A stretch of 64,000 nt of DNA, from NCBI RefSeq assembly GCF_004362895.1, contig NZ_SNXI01000014.1, positions 1-64,000 of the forward strand. Direction: 5' to 3'. The notes beneath the pieces were generated by a model. The model searched no databases. It was not told where the DNA came from and worked only from the letters and a program-made list of their open reading frames with translations. This stretch comes from Idiomarina aquatica. GTDB lineage: Bacteria; Pseudomonadota; Gammaproteobacteria; Enterobacterales; Alteromonadaceae. This document shows, one piece after another, positions 16,006 to 23,256 of this stretch; the first letter of the stretch is position 1, and each line of letters starts with the position of its first letter. A program made the position numbers and the translations under genes.

Positions 16006-17577
16006 ATGGCAGATTCACCGCAACCGGATCGCGAGGCAATGCAGCAGCCCCGCGGTTTACTAAACCGACTTCTCGACGGTGTCGAGCGGGTCGGTAACAA
16101 ACTCCCTGACCCAGCCGTCATGTTCTTCGGCTTACTGTTAATCGTTTGGGTCATGTCGTGGATATTTTCCAGTGTCTCGTTTGACGAAAAACACCCGTTG
16201 ACTGGCGAAGCAATTAACGTTGTTAACCTGTTAAGTGGCACCGAAATGGCCGACTTTTTGGCTAATATGGTCGATACCTTTATGGGTTTTGCGCCGTTAG
16301 GGGTAGTGTTAGTTGCCATGTTAGGTGTCGGTGTCGCCGAGCGTTCCGGGTATATCAACGTTGCCATCAAATTGATGCTAAACGTGACCCCTAAAATGTT
16401 GCTAACACCGGTATTGATTTTGGTTGCGATTGTCAGCCATACCGCGGTGGACGCCGGTTATGTGCTGGTTATTCCGCTAGGTGGGGTTATCTTCTACGCT
16501 GCCGGGCGTCATCCTTTGGCCGGTATTGCTGCGGCGTTTGCCGGAGTTTCCGGTGGTTTCAGTGCCAACTTTGTACCGTCAGCCATCGACCCGTTATTGC
16601 AGGGCTTTACCCAAACGGCAGCGCAGTTAATTGATGCGGACATGCAGTTAAACCCGTTAAATAACTACTTCTTTACCGCCGCCTCATCTATTTTAGTGAT
16701 TGCGGTAGGTTGGTTCCTTACCGATAGAGTGGTTGAACCGCGCTTACGCGGAACCGAACTGGATGGTGATCAGGAAGAAATGCCGGCACTTGACGATGTC
16801 ACTCCGCGCGACCGCAAAGCCTTTTACGCCGCATCAGCAACTATGGTTGTCGGCTTAGTGCTGTTGTACTTTACTGCGACCATGGAAAACTCACCATTAG
16901 CCGACCCTGTAACGGGGGAGCTGGCCTCGTTTGCGGCACCGTTAATGGGCATGATCGTGCCGCTCATTTTCCTGCTGTTTATTATTCCTGGCATTGTTCA
17001 CGGCTACGTCTCTGGTAACTTCACCAATTCACAGGATGTTATCGGCTCAATGACCAAATCGATGGAAGGCATGGCCTACTACATGGTCATGGCGTTCTTC
17101 TGTGCCATGTTCATCAAGGCTTTCGGCGACTCACAGCTGGGTACTTTGATATCAGTAAAAGGAGCGAACTTCCTCGCCAGTCTTGAATTGTCCGGTGGTG
17201 TCACCATGGTCGGCATGATCATGCTGGTCGCCTTCATTAACTTGTTTGTTGGCTCAGCATCCGCCAAGTGGGCCTTAATTTCACCCATTTTTGTTCCCAT
17301 GCTGATGCAGCTGGGGTATTCACCCGACCTTACTCAAGCTGCGTATCGCGTCGGTGATTCAAGCAGTAATATCATTACGCCGCTGCTCCCCTACTTCCCG
17401 CTGGTTGTTTTATATTGTCAGCGCTACGTTAAAGGCACCGGTATCGGTACCCTGGTGGCGATGATGTTGCCATTTACGGTATCACTATTGGTACTCTGGT
17501 CAGCCTTCCTGATTGTTTACTGGACACTGGGTATACCGCTAGGTTTCCAGGCCAGCTACACTTACCCGGCGGGTTAA
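16006..17577 (+). CDS. AbgT-family transporter (second copy)
   Basis: This is a second 523-residue AbgT protein, clearly paralogous to the one at 9727 (LLDGVERVGNKLPDP, MGFAPLGVVLVAMLGVGVAERSG, GGFSANFVPSAIDPLL, SASAKWALISPIFVPM) but well diverged, so the duplication is old. It has the same topology of many hydrophobic helices with two re-entrant motifs. AGAGG precedes the ATG. The gene is divergent from rnhB and is followed after 3 bp by an SDR gene, so the two are co-transcribed. Substrate and direction are unknown (folate breakdown products, dipeptides or sulfonamide-like compounds are precedents). Confidence 0.92.
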   Translation: MADSPQPDREAMQQPRGLLNRLLDGVERVGNKLPDPAVMFFGLLLIVWVMSWIFSSVSFDEKHPLTGEAINVVNLLSGTEMADFLANMVDTFMGFAPLGVVLVAMLGVGVAERSGYINVAIKLMLNVTPKMLLTPVLILVAIVSHTAVDAGYVLVIPLGGVIFYAAGRHPLAGIAAAFAGVSGGFSANFVPSAIDPLLQGFTQTAAQLIDADMQLNPLNNYFFTAASSILVIAVGWFLTDRVVEPRLRGTELDGDQEEMPALDDVTPRDRKAFYAASATMVVGLVLLYFTATMENSPLADPVTGELASFAAPLMGMIVPLIFLLFIIPGIVHGYVSGNFTNSQDVIGSMTKSMEGMAYYMVMAFFCAMFIKAFGDSQLGTLISVKGANFLASLELSGGVTMVGMIMLVAFINLFVGSASAKWALISPIFVPMLMQLGYSPDLTQAAYRVGDSSSNIITPLLPYFPLVVLYCQRYVKGTGIGTLVAMMLPFTVSLLVLWSAFLIVYWTLGIPLGFQASYTYPAG

Positions 17578-17580
17578 TCG

Positions 17581-18372
17581 ATGACCGCCATAAAGGATAA
17601 AACCATCTGGCTAACCGGTGCTTCTTCGGGCATCGGTTTAGCCTTGGCTCAACAATTGGCTGACGCGGGCGCGGCATTGATTCTGACGTCGCGACGCGAA
17701 CAGCAACTGGAAGAGTTGCGTCAGGCACTGCCTAATAGCGACAAACATCGCGTACTGGCGCTGGATTTATCGCAACCAGAAACCGCGCAAGCAGCGGCCG
17801 AGCAGGCATTAGCTGATACGCGGGTCGACATTCTCATCAACAACGCCGGCGTATCACAACGCAGCAAAGCGTTGGATACCGACTTATCCGTTTATCGCCA
17901 GCTAATGGAGATTGATTATTTTGGTGTGGTCGCACTTAACCAGGTGGTGATGCCCAAAATGATAGAGCAAGGCAGCGGCCACATAGTTACCGTTGCCAGC
18001 GTCGCTGGTAAAGTCGGTAGCAAGTTACGCAGTGGCTACTCCGGTGCTAAGTTCGCGGTAGTGGGTTATATGGATTGTTTGCGCGCAGAAATGGCCGAAC
18101 ACAATGTGCAGGTCACCAGTATTCTGCCCGGTTTCGTGAATACCCAGATTGCTATCAATGCACTACAAGCCGACGGCAAACAACAAGGTCACAACGATCC
18201 TGAAATTGAGCAGGGTATCAGTGCCGACGAATGCGCCGCGGGTATTATCCAGGCAATCCAGGCCGATAAAGCCGAAGCCATTATTGGTAAAGGACTAAGC
18301 GCATTAGCACCAACACTAAAACGCTTCTTCCCGGGGCTGGTCAGACGGATTACCGCCAAACGAGAGGGCTAG
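17581..18372 (+). CDS. Short-chain dehydrogenase/reductase
   Basis: This 263-residue classical SDR shows the Rossmann cofactor motif TGASSGIG (residues about 13-20), the structural NNAG around residue 88, a catalytic serine in VASVAGK, and the YSGAK (Y-x-x-x-K) active site near residue 155. The layout resembles the DHRS7-like group with a hydrophobic C-terminal tail. The arginines after the first strand (LTSRRE) favour NADP(H). The substrate is unknown. It is co-transcribed with the AbgT gene (3-bp gap). Its stop overlaps the stop of the convergent VOC gene by a few bases. Confidence 0.92.
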   Translation: MTAIKDKTIWLTGASSGIGLALAQQLADAGAALILTSRREQQLEELRQALPNSDKHRVLALDLSQPETAQAAAEQALADTRVDILINNAGVSQRSKALDTDLSVYRQLMEIDYFGVVALNQVVMPKMIEQGSGHIVTVASVAGKVGSKLRSGYSGAKFAVVGYMDCLRAEMAEHNVQVTSILPGFVNTQIAINALQADGKQQGHNDPEIEQGISADECAAGIIQAIQADKAEAIIGKGLSALAPTLKRFFPGLVRRITAKREG

Positions 18373-18776
18373 CCGTCAACAGCCGGATTGTAGGTGATCT
18401 CCCACAAGTGGCCGTCAGGATCTTTAAAGTAGGCACCGTAGCAGCCCCAGGGTTGCCAGTGCGGCGACTTCAGCAGCTCTGCACCCGCTTGCTCTGCTGC
18501 GCTTGCCAACTCATCAATTTGTTCTTGTCTCGTAACATTGTGGCTAAGCATATGTCCACTACCCTTGGGCGTGATACCGAGTTGATTAGCCAAACTCCGG
18601 CGCGGCCAGATCGCCAATTTCAGGTTGTCATTAAGGTTAAAGAACGCCACTTGAGTGTCAGTGTTTACATCCCCCACAATACCCTTGGTGGGCAAGCCCA
18701 GGCCATCGCGATAAAAGCTAACCGCCTGTTCTAAATCATCGGTCATCAGCGTGATAACGGTAATTGTTGGTTGCAT
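18369..18776 (-). CDS. VOC superfamily (glyoxalase/bleomycin-resistance fold) protein
   Basis: This 135-residue vicinal-oxygen-chelate protein has paired beta-alpha-beta-beta-beta modules: TLMTDDLEQAVSFYRDGLGL near the N-terminus and LKSPHWQPWGCYGAYFKDPDGHLWEITYN at the C-terminus, with a likely metal-binding Glu in WEITYN. The ATG at 18776 (Shine-Dalgarno GGAGA) is preferred; 17 further codons upstream have no support. Members include lactoylglutathione lyase-like enzymes, dioxygenases and drug-binding proteins; substrate not determinable. It converges on the SDR gene, with stop codons overlapping. Confidence 0.88.
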   Translation of the reverse strand: MQPTITVITLMTDDLEQAVSFYRDGLGLPTKGIVGDVNTDTQVAFFNLNDNLKLAIWPRRSLANQLGITPKGSGHMLSHNVTRQEQIDELASAAEQAGAELLKSPHWQPWGCYGAYFKDPDGHLWEITYNPAVDG

Positions 18777-18885
18777 AACATCTCCCGGTTTTTCCTGACC
18801 ATAACAATTTTTAATACGCATAAACACGCTATTTACGCTATGCTCCGCGCTACACCAATGATTTTAACGGTTGCAAGGAGCCACT

Positions 18886-19794
18886 GTGTCACTAACTGCC
18901 AATGACAAAAAAGCCGTCGGCTATGCACTCACCGCGGTATTGCTTTGGTCCACCGTGGCAACCGCCTTTAAAATCACCCTGAATTACTTAACACCGTTAC
19001 AAATGGTCACCGCCGCAACTGCGGTATCTTTTGCTATTTTGTTTGCTATTGCGTTAATTCGCGGTAAACAGTCACTGATACTACTCGAACTGCGCCGAAT
19101 GCCCTTATATTACTTGCTGATTGGCGCGATTAATCCCGTACTCTATTATCTGGTGCTGTTCGAAGCCTATTCACTGTTACCCGCATCCGAAGCCCAGCCG
19201 TTAAATTATACCTGGGCAATCGCACTCACCTTTATGGCCGCCGTCATATTAAAGCAACCAATTCGTAAACGCGACTGGGCAGCCAGCGCGCTCGGCTATT
19301 TAGGCGTGTTGGTAATCGCCACCCGTGGTGATGTCTTAGGTTTAAGCTTTTCCAATCCGATGGGTGTATTTTGGGCGCTGTTATCGACATTTTTGTGGGC
19401 CGCCTACTGGATCATCAATACTAAACGTAACGCCGAGTCCATCGTTCAGTTAGTGTTGGCATTTGGCCTCGCACTACCATTTTTAATAATCTGGAGCCTC
19501 ATAAGCAGCGACTGGTCAAACATCCCCTGGCAAGGCTGGGCGGCAGTAACCTACGTTGGTTTGTTCGAAATGGGTATCACTTTCCTGTTTTGGATGATGG
19601 CCATGAAAACCGCCACCAACACCTCGCTCATCAGCAATCTGATATTCCTGTCACCATTCGTCTCGCTGCTACTGCTAAACCAGATCCTCGGCGAAACCAT
19701 CTACCCCAGCACCATCACCGGTCTCATCCTCATCGTCACCGGCCTGATCCTGCAACGCCTGCGCTTTGGACGTGAGCGTAGCGCAGATCGTTGA
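18886..19794 (+). CDS. EamA/DMT-family transporter
   Basis: This 302-residue inner-membrane protein has ten hydrophobic helices arranged as two EamA repeats (for example YALTAVLLWSTVATAFKITL at the start of the first and NPMGVFWALLSTFLWAAYW at the start of the second). EamA (RhaT/YdcZ-like) drug/metabolite transporters export amino acids, metabolites or nucleotide sugars; the substrate cannot be read here. GTG at 18886 is chosen because AAGGAG lies five bases upstream; a TTG five codons earlier overlaps that site. The gene stands alone and is followed by over 400 bp of repeats. Confidence 0.9.
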   Translation: MSLTANDKKAVGYALTAVLLWSTVATAFKITLNYLTPLQMVTAATAVSFAILFAIALIRGKQSLILLELRRMPLYYLLIGAINPVLYYLVLFEAYSLLPASEAQPLNYTWAIALTFMAAVILKQPIRKRDWAASALGYLGVLVIATRGDVLGLSFSNPMGVFWALLSTFLWAAYWIINTKRNAESIVQLVLAFGLALPFLIIWSLISSDWSNIPWQGWAAVTYVGLFEMGITFLFWMMAMKTATNTSLISNLIFLSPFVSLLLLNQILGETIYPSTITGLILIVTGLILQRLRFGRERSADR

Positions 19795-19815
19795 GCATTC
19801 TGTCATTGGATTTGG

Positions 19816-19978
19816 TGCTGCGAGGCTCACTAGCGGGCTTTGTCCTGTCATCGGGCAGGAAATTCAAAGGGACGCTGCAAGTACATCCCTGTACGCTTGT
19901 TTCCGGCCATCCATGGCCTCCAACACCCTTTGAATCCCCCACCCGACAACAGAACGCCCACGAGTAAACCTCGCAGCA
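19816..19978 (-). repeat. Composite palindrome A (core on minus strand)
   Basis: The outer arms pair (TGCTGCGAGG at 19816-19825 with CCTCGCAGCA at 19969-19978), with further complementary blocks down to ATTCAAAGGG/CCCTTTGAAT. In between (19872-19925) is a core which, read on the minus strand, contains GGCCATGGATGGCC and ACAGGGATGTACTTG. The same core is in palindromes B, C and D. The arms differ from those of B-D, so A is a separate subtype. Confidence 0.8.
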
Positions 19979-19999
19979 TGGATATCCGGTAACAGCATG

Positions 20000-20171
20000 C
20001 TCACCAAGAAGTTGAAGCGCTATCGGCGTGATTGGCTGTTATACCCTCCCCCGAGAATGTTGGAGGGCATGGATGCCCGGAAACAAGCCACACGGACGTG
20101 CTTGGTGCGGTTCTCGGGCGAGGGTATAACAGCCAAGCAAAAAGCCGATAGCACTTCAGCTGCTTGGTGAG
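20000..20171 (+). repeat. Composite palindrome B (core on plus strand)
   Basis: Arms 20000-20057 and 20111-20171 are complementary with a few bulges (outer CTCACCAAG/CTTGGTGAG, inner CCCGAGAA/TTCTCGGG). The core at 20058-20110 has GGGCATGGATGCCC and then ACACGGACGTGCTTG. B is nearly identical, arms included, to palindrome C in inverted orientation, down to the same arm mismatch, so B and C are recent copies of one element. Confidence 0.85.
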
Positions 20172-20174
20172 TGT

Positions 20175-20196
20175 GTCGCGTCAGGACGCGACCTAC
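20175..20196 (-). repeat. REP-like palindrome with GTAG head
   Basis: On the minus strand GTAG is followed by GTCGCGTC, a 2-nt loop and GACGCGAC. It lies 6 bp after the stop of the EEP-family gene and next to palindrome B. The flank ATGATGTAG and the tail GACACAC match the copy at 21645. Confidence 0.75.
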
Positions 20197-20202
20197 ATCA
20201 TG

Positions 20203-21252
20203 TTAACGCACCTGCTGGCGGAGGTTGCGGGCGAGCTCTTGGTCGGCGGCGTCGGGTTCTGGTGCGTCTGTGGGGCTGTTGAGTTCAGGTTTTAGGGCGA
20301 GCTCGGTTAGTAAGGGAAAGTGATCGGAGCCAAACGGGGGCAAGCGTTCGACCTTTACTAAGGCAAAGTGGTGGCTGTGGAAAATATGATCTAATGGCCA
20401 GCGGGCAAACCAGTAATTGGCATGGAATGTATTAAACATGCCCCTGCCAATGCGCGGATCGAGCAGGCCACTCATTTTGCGGAACAAAAGCGTTGTGCGC
20501 GACCAGGCGACATCGTTAAGATCACCTGCAACCACCGTCGGCGTGTGCTTTTCATCAATTTCTTCCGCCAACCGCAATAACTCCGCATCGCGCTCAGCCG
20601 ATTCTTCATTTTCGGACGGGCTTGGTGGTGCCGGATGAACAAAGTGTGCTTTTATACGCTCACCGGATTCGAGTTCTATCCAGGTATGTATCGAGGGTTT
20701 ATCGTTTTCGACGATATATCGCACTTCACTGTTATGCAAAGGCAGCCGCGAGTATAAGTGCATGCCGTAAAGATTATCCAACGGCACCTTTACCGAATAA
20801 GTATAAACCTCTTCGATCGCAGCCAATTGTTGCTGCCACCAATCGTCTGACTCCAGTGTAATGATCACATCTGGCTGATTATGCTTAATAAGGCGTATTA
20901 ATTGCTCGCTGTTGCGGTTAGGCGTTAGCACGTTAGCTGTCATTATCTTGATATGCGCCACGCTGTTGTCGCTGGTAGCCTCCACCTCGACCGGGAACAA
21001 GCGGGTATACGGAATAATCCACCATAACTGACGCGCCAGGGTAAGCACCAATATCGCCATAGATAGCGACTCTGTCAGGGCGAATGATTCGAAATAGAAC
21101 AATCCAATCAGCAACCAGAAAGCCAGCAAAACCGCTAACTGAAAGCGCGGAAAATCCAGCCCGCGAATTAGCCAATGTTGAACACGCAATAACGGCGCTA
21201 ACGATAGCAGCGCGAGAATGACAGAAACGCTAAGATGAACAGACTCAAACAT
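20203..21252 (-). CDS. Membrane-anchored endonuclease/exonuclease/phosphatase (EEP) family protein
   Basis: This 349-residue protein has two or three N-terminal membrane helices (residues about 5-90), then an EEP (DNase I-like) catalytic domain in the order expected: IMTANVLTPNRN, VIITLESDDWW (metal-binding Glu), an HPAPP segment, AGDLNDVAWS (Asp/Asn), a WPLDHIFHS segment and GSDHFPLL (catalytic Asp-His). The set is complete, so metal-dependent phosphodiesterase or phosphatase activity is expected; E. coli YafD is the nearest type I recall. Whether the domain faces cytoplasm or periplasm is uncertain. The gene is enclosed by repeats: REP plus palindromes B and A after its stop, palindromes C and D before its start. 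Confidence 0.87.
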   Translation of the reverse strand: MFESVHLSVSVILALLSLAPLLRVQHWLIRGLDFPRFQLAVLLAFWLLIGLFYFESFALTESLSMAILVLTLARQLWWIIPYTRLFPVEVEATSDNSVAHIKIMTANVLTPNRNSEQLIRLIKHNQPDVIITLESDDWWQQQLAAIEEVYTYSVKVPLDNLYGMHLYSRLPLHNSEVRYIVENDKPSIHTWIELESGERIKAHFVHPAPPSPSENEESAERDAELLRLAEEIDEKHTPTVVAGDLNDVAWSRTTLLFRKMSGLLDPRIGRGMFNTFHANYWFARWPLDHIFHSHHFALVKVERLPPFGSDHFPLLTELALKPELNSPTDAPEPDAADQELARNLRQQVR

Positions 21253-21319
21253 CAGTGAATCCCTTTATACACTGACTTAACGCTACTGCACGAACGGATA
21301 AACTGCAACAAGTAAAGGG

Positions 21320-21470
21320 GCTTGAAGTGCTATCGGCTTTCTGCTTGGCTGCTATACCCTCGCCCGAGAACCGCTCCAAGCACGTCCGTGTGGCTTGTTT
21401 CCGGGCATCCATGCCCTCCAACATTCTCGGGCGAGGGTATAGCAGCCAATCACGCCGATAGCACTTCAGC
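21320..21470 (-). repeat. Composite palindrome C (inverted copy of B)
   Basis: Arms 21320-21370 and 21424-21470 pair over most of their length (inner CGCCCGAGAA/TTCTCGGGCG). The core at 21371-21423, read on the minus strand, is almost base-for-base the core of B. The arm carrying CGGCGTGATTGGC is on the opposite side from B, showing true inversion of the same element. Confidence 0.85.
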
Positions 21471-21475
21471 CGTAA

Positions 21476-21634
21476 GGCGAGTACAAAAAAGAAGGCGCCA
21501 AGGTGATTGACTAACCTCTTAAGCAAGGGTGTCTGGCGCCATGGATGGCGCCAGTCAAGCCCTACAGGGACGTACTTGCGGGCGTCCCTTGATTAAGAGG
21601 TTTCAATCACCCAGCCGCCTTTTTTGTGTTCGCC
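21476..21634 (+). repeat. Composite palindrome D (core on plus strand)
   Basis: Arms 21476-21529 and 21584-21634 pair with some bulges (for example GGCGAGTACAAAAAA with TTTTTTGTGTTCGCC, and CCTCTTAAGCAAGGG with CCCTTGATTAAGAGG). The core has GGCGCCATGGATGGCGCC and ACAGGGACGTACTTG. The arms are unlike those of A, B or C. D lies between palindrome C and the REP at the end of bkdB. Confidence 0.8.
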
Positions 21635-21644
21635 GCAACGGGTG

Positions 21645-21667
21645 TGTCGCGTCAGGGCGCGAACTAC
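21645..21667 (-). repeat. REP-like palindrome overlapping the bkdB stop codon
   Basis: The minus-strand sequence GTAGTTCGCGCC, CT, GACGCGAC has an imperfect stem of about 7 bp. The TAG of its GTAG head (21664-21666) is the bkdB stop codon. It shares flanks with the copy at 20175. Confidence 0.75.
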
Positions 21668-23244
21668 ACCATGTTGACGAGCATGCTGGTGGGGTCTTCG
21701 AGGTATTCCTGCCAGCGTTTGTTAAAGCGGGCTATGGTGCCGCCGTCGATAATACGATGGTCGCCTGACCAGCTTACCGTCATTATCTTACGAGCTACGA
21801 CGTTGCCGTTTTCGTCAAAGCGCGGTAGTTCCTGCACTTTGCCTAAGGCAACAATGGCTGCTTCCGGCTTATTAATGATAGGTGTTGCCACCGTACCGCC
21901 GATAACACCAATGTTCGAAATACTAATAGTACCGCCTTTCATGTCAGCCTGAGGCACTTTCCCTTCTCGAGCTGCTTGAGTCAGACGAGTCACTTCATTG
22001 GCCACATCAATAATACTCTTGTTCTGTACCTGTTTTACGTTAGGCACTAACAAGCCAATTTTGGTATCGACTGCCATGCCGATATTGTGGTCATCAAAGT
22101 AGGTAATTTCAGTGCAGTCTTCGTTCACCTGCGCATTCATTACCGGGAACTCTTTTAGAGCCAGCGACAAAGCTTTAATAAAGAACGGCATGACAGTTAA
22201 GCGTACGCCTTTCTCTTTGTATTGTTCTTTCAGCTTTTCACGCAGCGCAATCAGGTTAGTTAGATCAAATTCATCGGCATAAGTGAAGTGCGGAATAGTG
22301 CTGACAGAGTTCATCATCTGCTTAGCCATAGCCGCTTTGACGCCACGGATAGCTTCGGTGCGTGTGCCGCCGCTAGTACTAGTAGCTGCATTGGCACTGA
22401 CATCTGCGTTATTACTCGAGCCAGAGGCACGAGCTACGTTGTCACCCGACTTGAAGGCTTCAATGTCTTTTTTCAAGACACGACCTTTCTTACCAGAGCC
22501 AGAAACGTCAGCGATATTAATATCATTCTCGCGCGCTAAGCGACGCACTGCAGGGCTGGCAATGGCTTTGCCCTGGCGCGCTTTCGCTGGTGGCTCAGCC
22601 TCTGCCTTTGCAGTTGCCTGCGGCTTAGACTCTGCACTGTTTTGCGAAGCGCTGCCTGAAGCAGTCTCGCCAGAGCCTGAAGCCTGAGCGCCGCCGGCTG
22701 ATTGCAAAGCAAATAACGGCTTATGGACTTCGGCGATATCGCCTTTTTTGTGATACAGCTTAACGACTTTACCGTCATCTTTCGCTGGAATCTCAACCGT
22801 GGCTTTGTCGGTCATCACCTCAACCACGGGTTGGTCTTCTTTCACTTCATCGCCTTCAGCGACCAACCACTCAACGATTTCACACTCAACAATACCTTCG
22901 CCGATATCGGGAAGGATGAAGTCGGTGGTTTCGTTACTCGTGCCAGAGGCACGAGCTACGTCGTCCTCTTTTGGTTCTTCGGTTGCAGCAGCGTCGTTTG
23001 AATCGCCTTCAGCATTAATGCGGAATAACGGCTCGTGGACTTTAGCAATATCGCCTTTTTGGTAATACAGCTTTTCAACCACACCATCGTCTTTCGCCGG
23101 TATCTCAACCATGGCTTTGTCAGTCATGACCTCAACAACGGGCTGATCTTCTTTAACTTCGTCGCCTTCGGCTACCAGCCACTCAACGATTTCGCACTCT
23201 ACGATCCCTTCGCCGATATCGGGCAGAATAAAATCTTTACTCAT
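21664..23244 (-). CDS. bkdB: Branched-chain 2-oxoacid dehydrogenase E2 (dihydrolipoamide acyltransferase), two lipoyl domains
   Basis: This 526-residue E2 core subunit takes acyl groups from E1 on swinging lipoyl-lysines and passes them to CoA. Order: lipoyl domain 1 (residues 1-80, lipoyl Lys43 in MTDKAMVEIPA), linker, lipoyl domain 2 (108-185, Lys147), a long Ala/Ser/Glu linker, the peripheral-subunit-binding domain (about 230-265, ASPAVRRLAREN), a second linker, and the catalytic domain ending SWSGDHRIIDGG (His and Asp). Both linkers contain a REP-like element in frame, at residues 96-104 and 270-278, each encoding VARASG and then SN. Its E1 partners lie upstream; no E3 gene is near. A PDH-type role is the alternative, but the alpha/beta E1 favours branched-chain substrates. 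Confidence 0.9.
   Translation of the reverse strand: MSKDFILPDIGEGIVECEIVEWLVAEGDEVKEDQPVVEVMTDKAMVEIPAKDDGVVEKLYYQKGDIAKVHEPLFRINAEGDSNDAAATEEPKEDDVARASGTSNETTDFILPDIGEGIVECEIVEWLVAEGDEVKEDQPVVEVMTDKATVEIPAKDDGKVVKLYHKKGDIAEVHKPLFALQSAGGAQASGSGETASGSASQNSAESKPQATAKAEAEPPAKARQGKAIASPAVRRLARENDINIADVSGSGKKGRVLKKDIEAFKSGDNVARASGSSNNADVSANAATSTSGGTRTEAIRGVKAAMAKQMMNSVSTIPHFTYADEFDLTNLIALREKLKEQYKEKGVRLTVMPFFIKALSLALKEFPVMNAQVNEDCTEITYFDDHNIGMAVDTKIGLLVPNVKQVQNKSIIDVANEVTRLTQAAREGKVPQADMKGGTISISNIGVIGGTVATPIINKPEAAIVALGKVQELPRFDENGNVVARKIMTVSWSGDHRIIDGGTIARFNKRWQEYLEDPTSMLVNMV
22411..22437 (-). repeat. REP-like palindrome inside bkdB (second linker)
   Basis: On the minus strand GTAG is followed by CTCGTGCC, TCT and GGCTCGAG (one mismatch). 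It is in frame in bkdB and encodes residues 270-278, VARASGSSN, just after the subunit-binding domain. Confidence 0.8.
22933..22959 (-). repeat. REP-like palindrome inside bkdB (first linker)
   Basis: On the minus strand GTAG is followed by CTCGTGCC, TCT and GGCACGAG, a perfect 8-bp stem. It is in frame and encodes residues 96-104, VARASGTSN, between the two lipoyl domains. It differs from the copy at 22411 at only two or three of 27 bases. Confidence 0.82.
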
Positions 23245-23256
23245 GTCGATGGGTCC

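Noticed and set aside
9727-17577. Biosynthetic gene cluster based on the isopenicillin-N-synthase-like gene
   Set aside because: No NRPS, PKS or tailoring set is present; the oxygenase family is broad, and its neighbours are transport and housekeeping genes.
21245-21526. 93-residue ORF in the repeat region before the EEP gene
   Set aside because: It is built almost wholly from the arms and core of palindromes C and D and has no ribosome-binding site.
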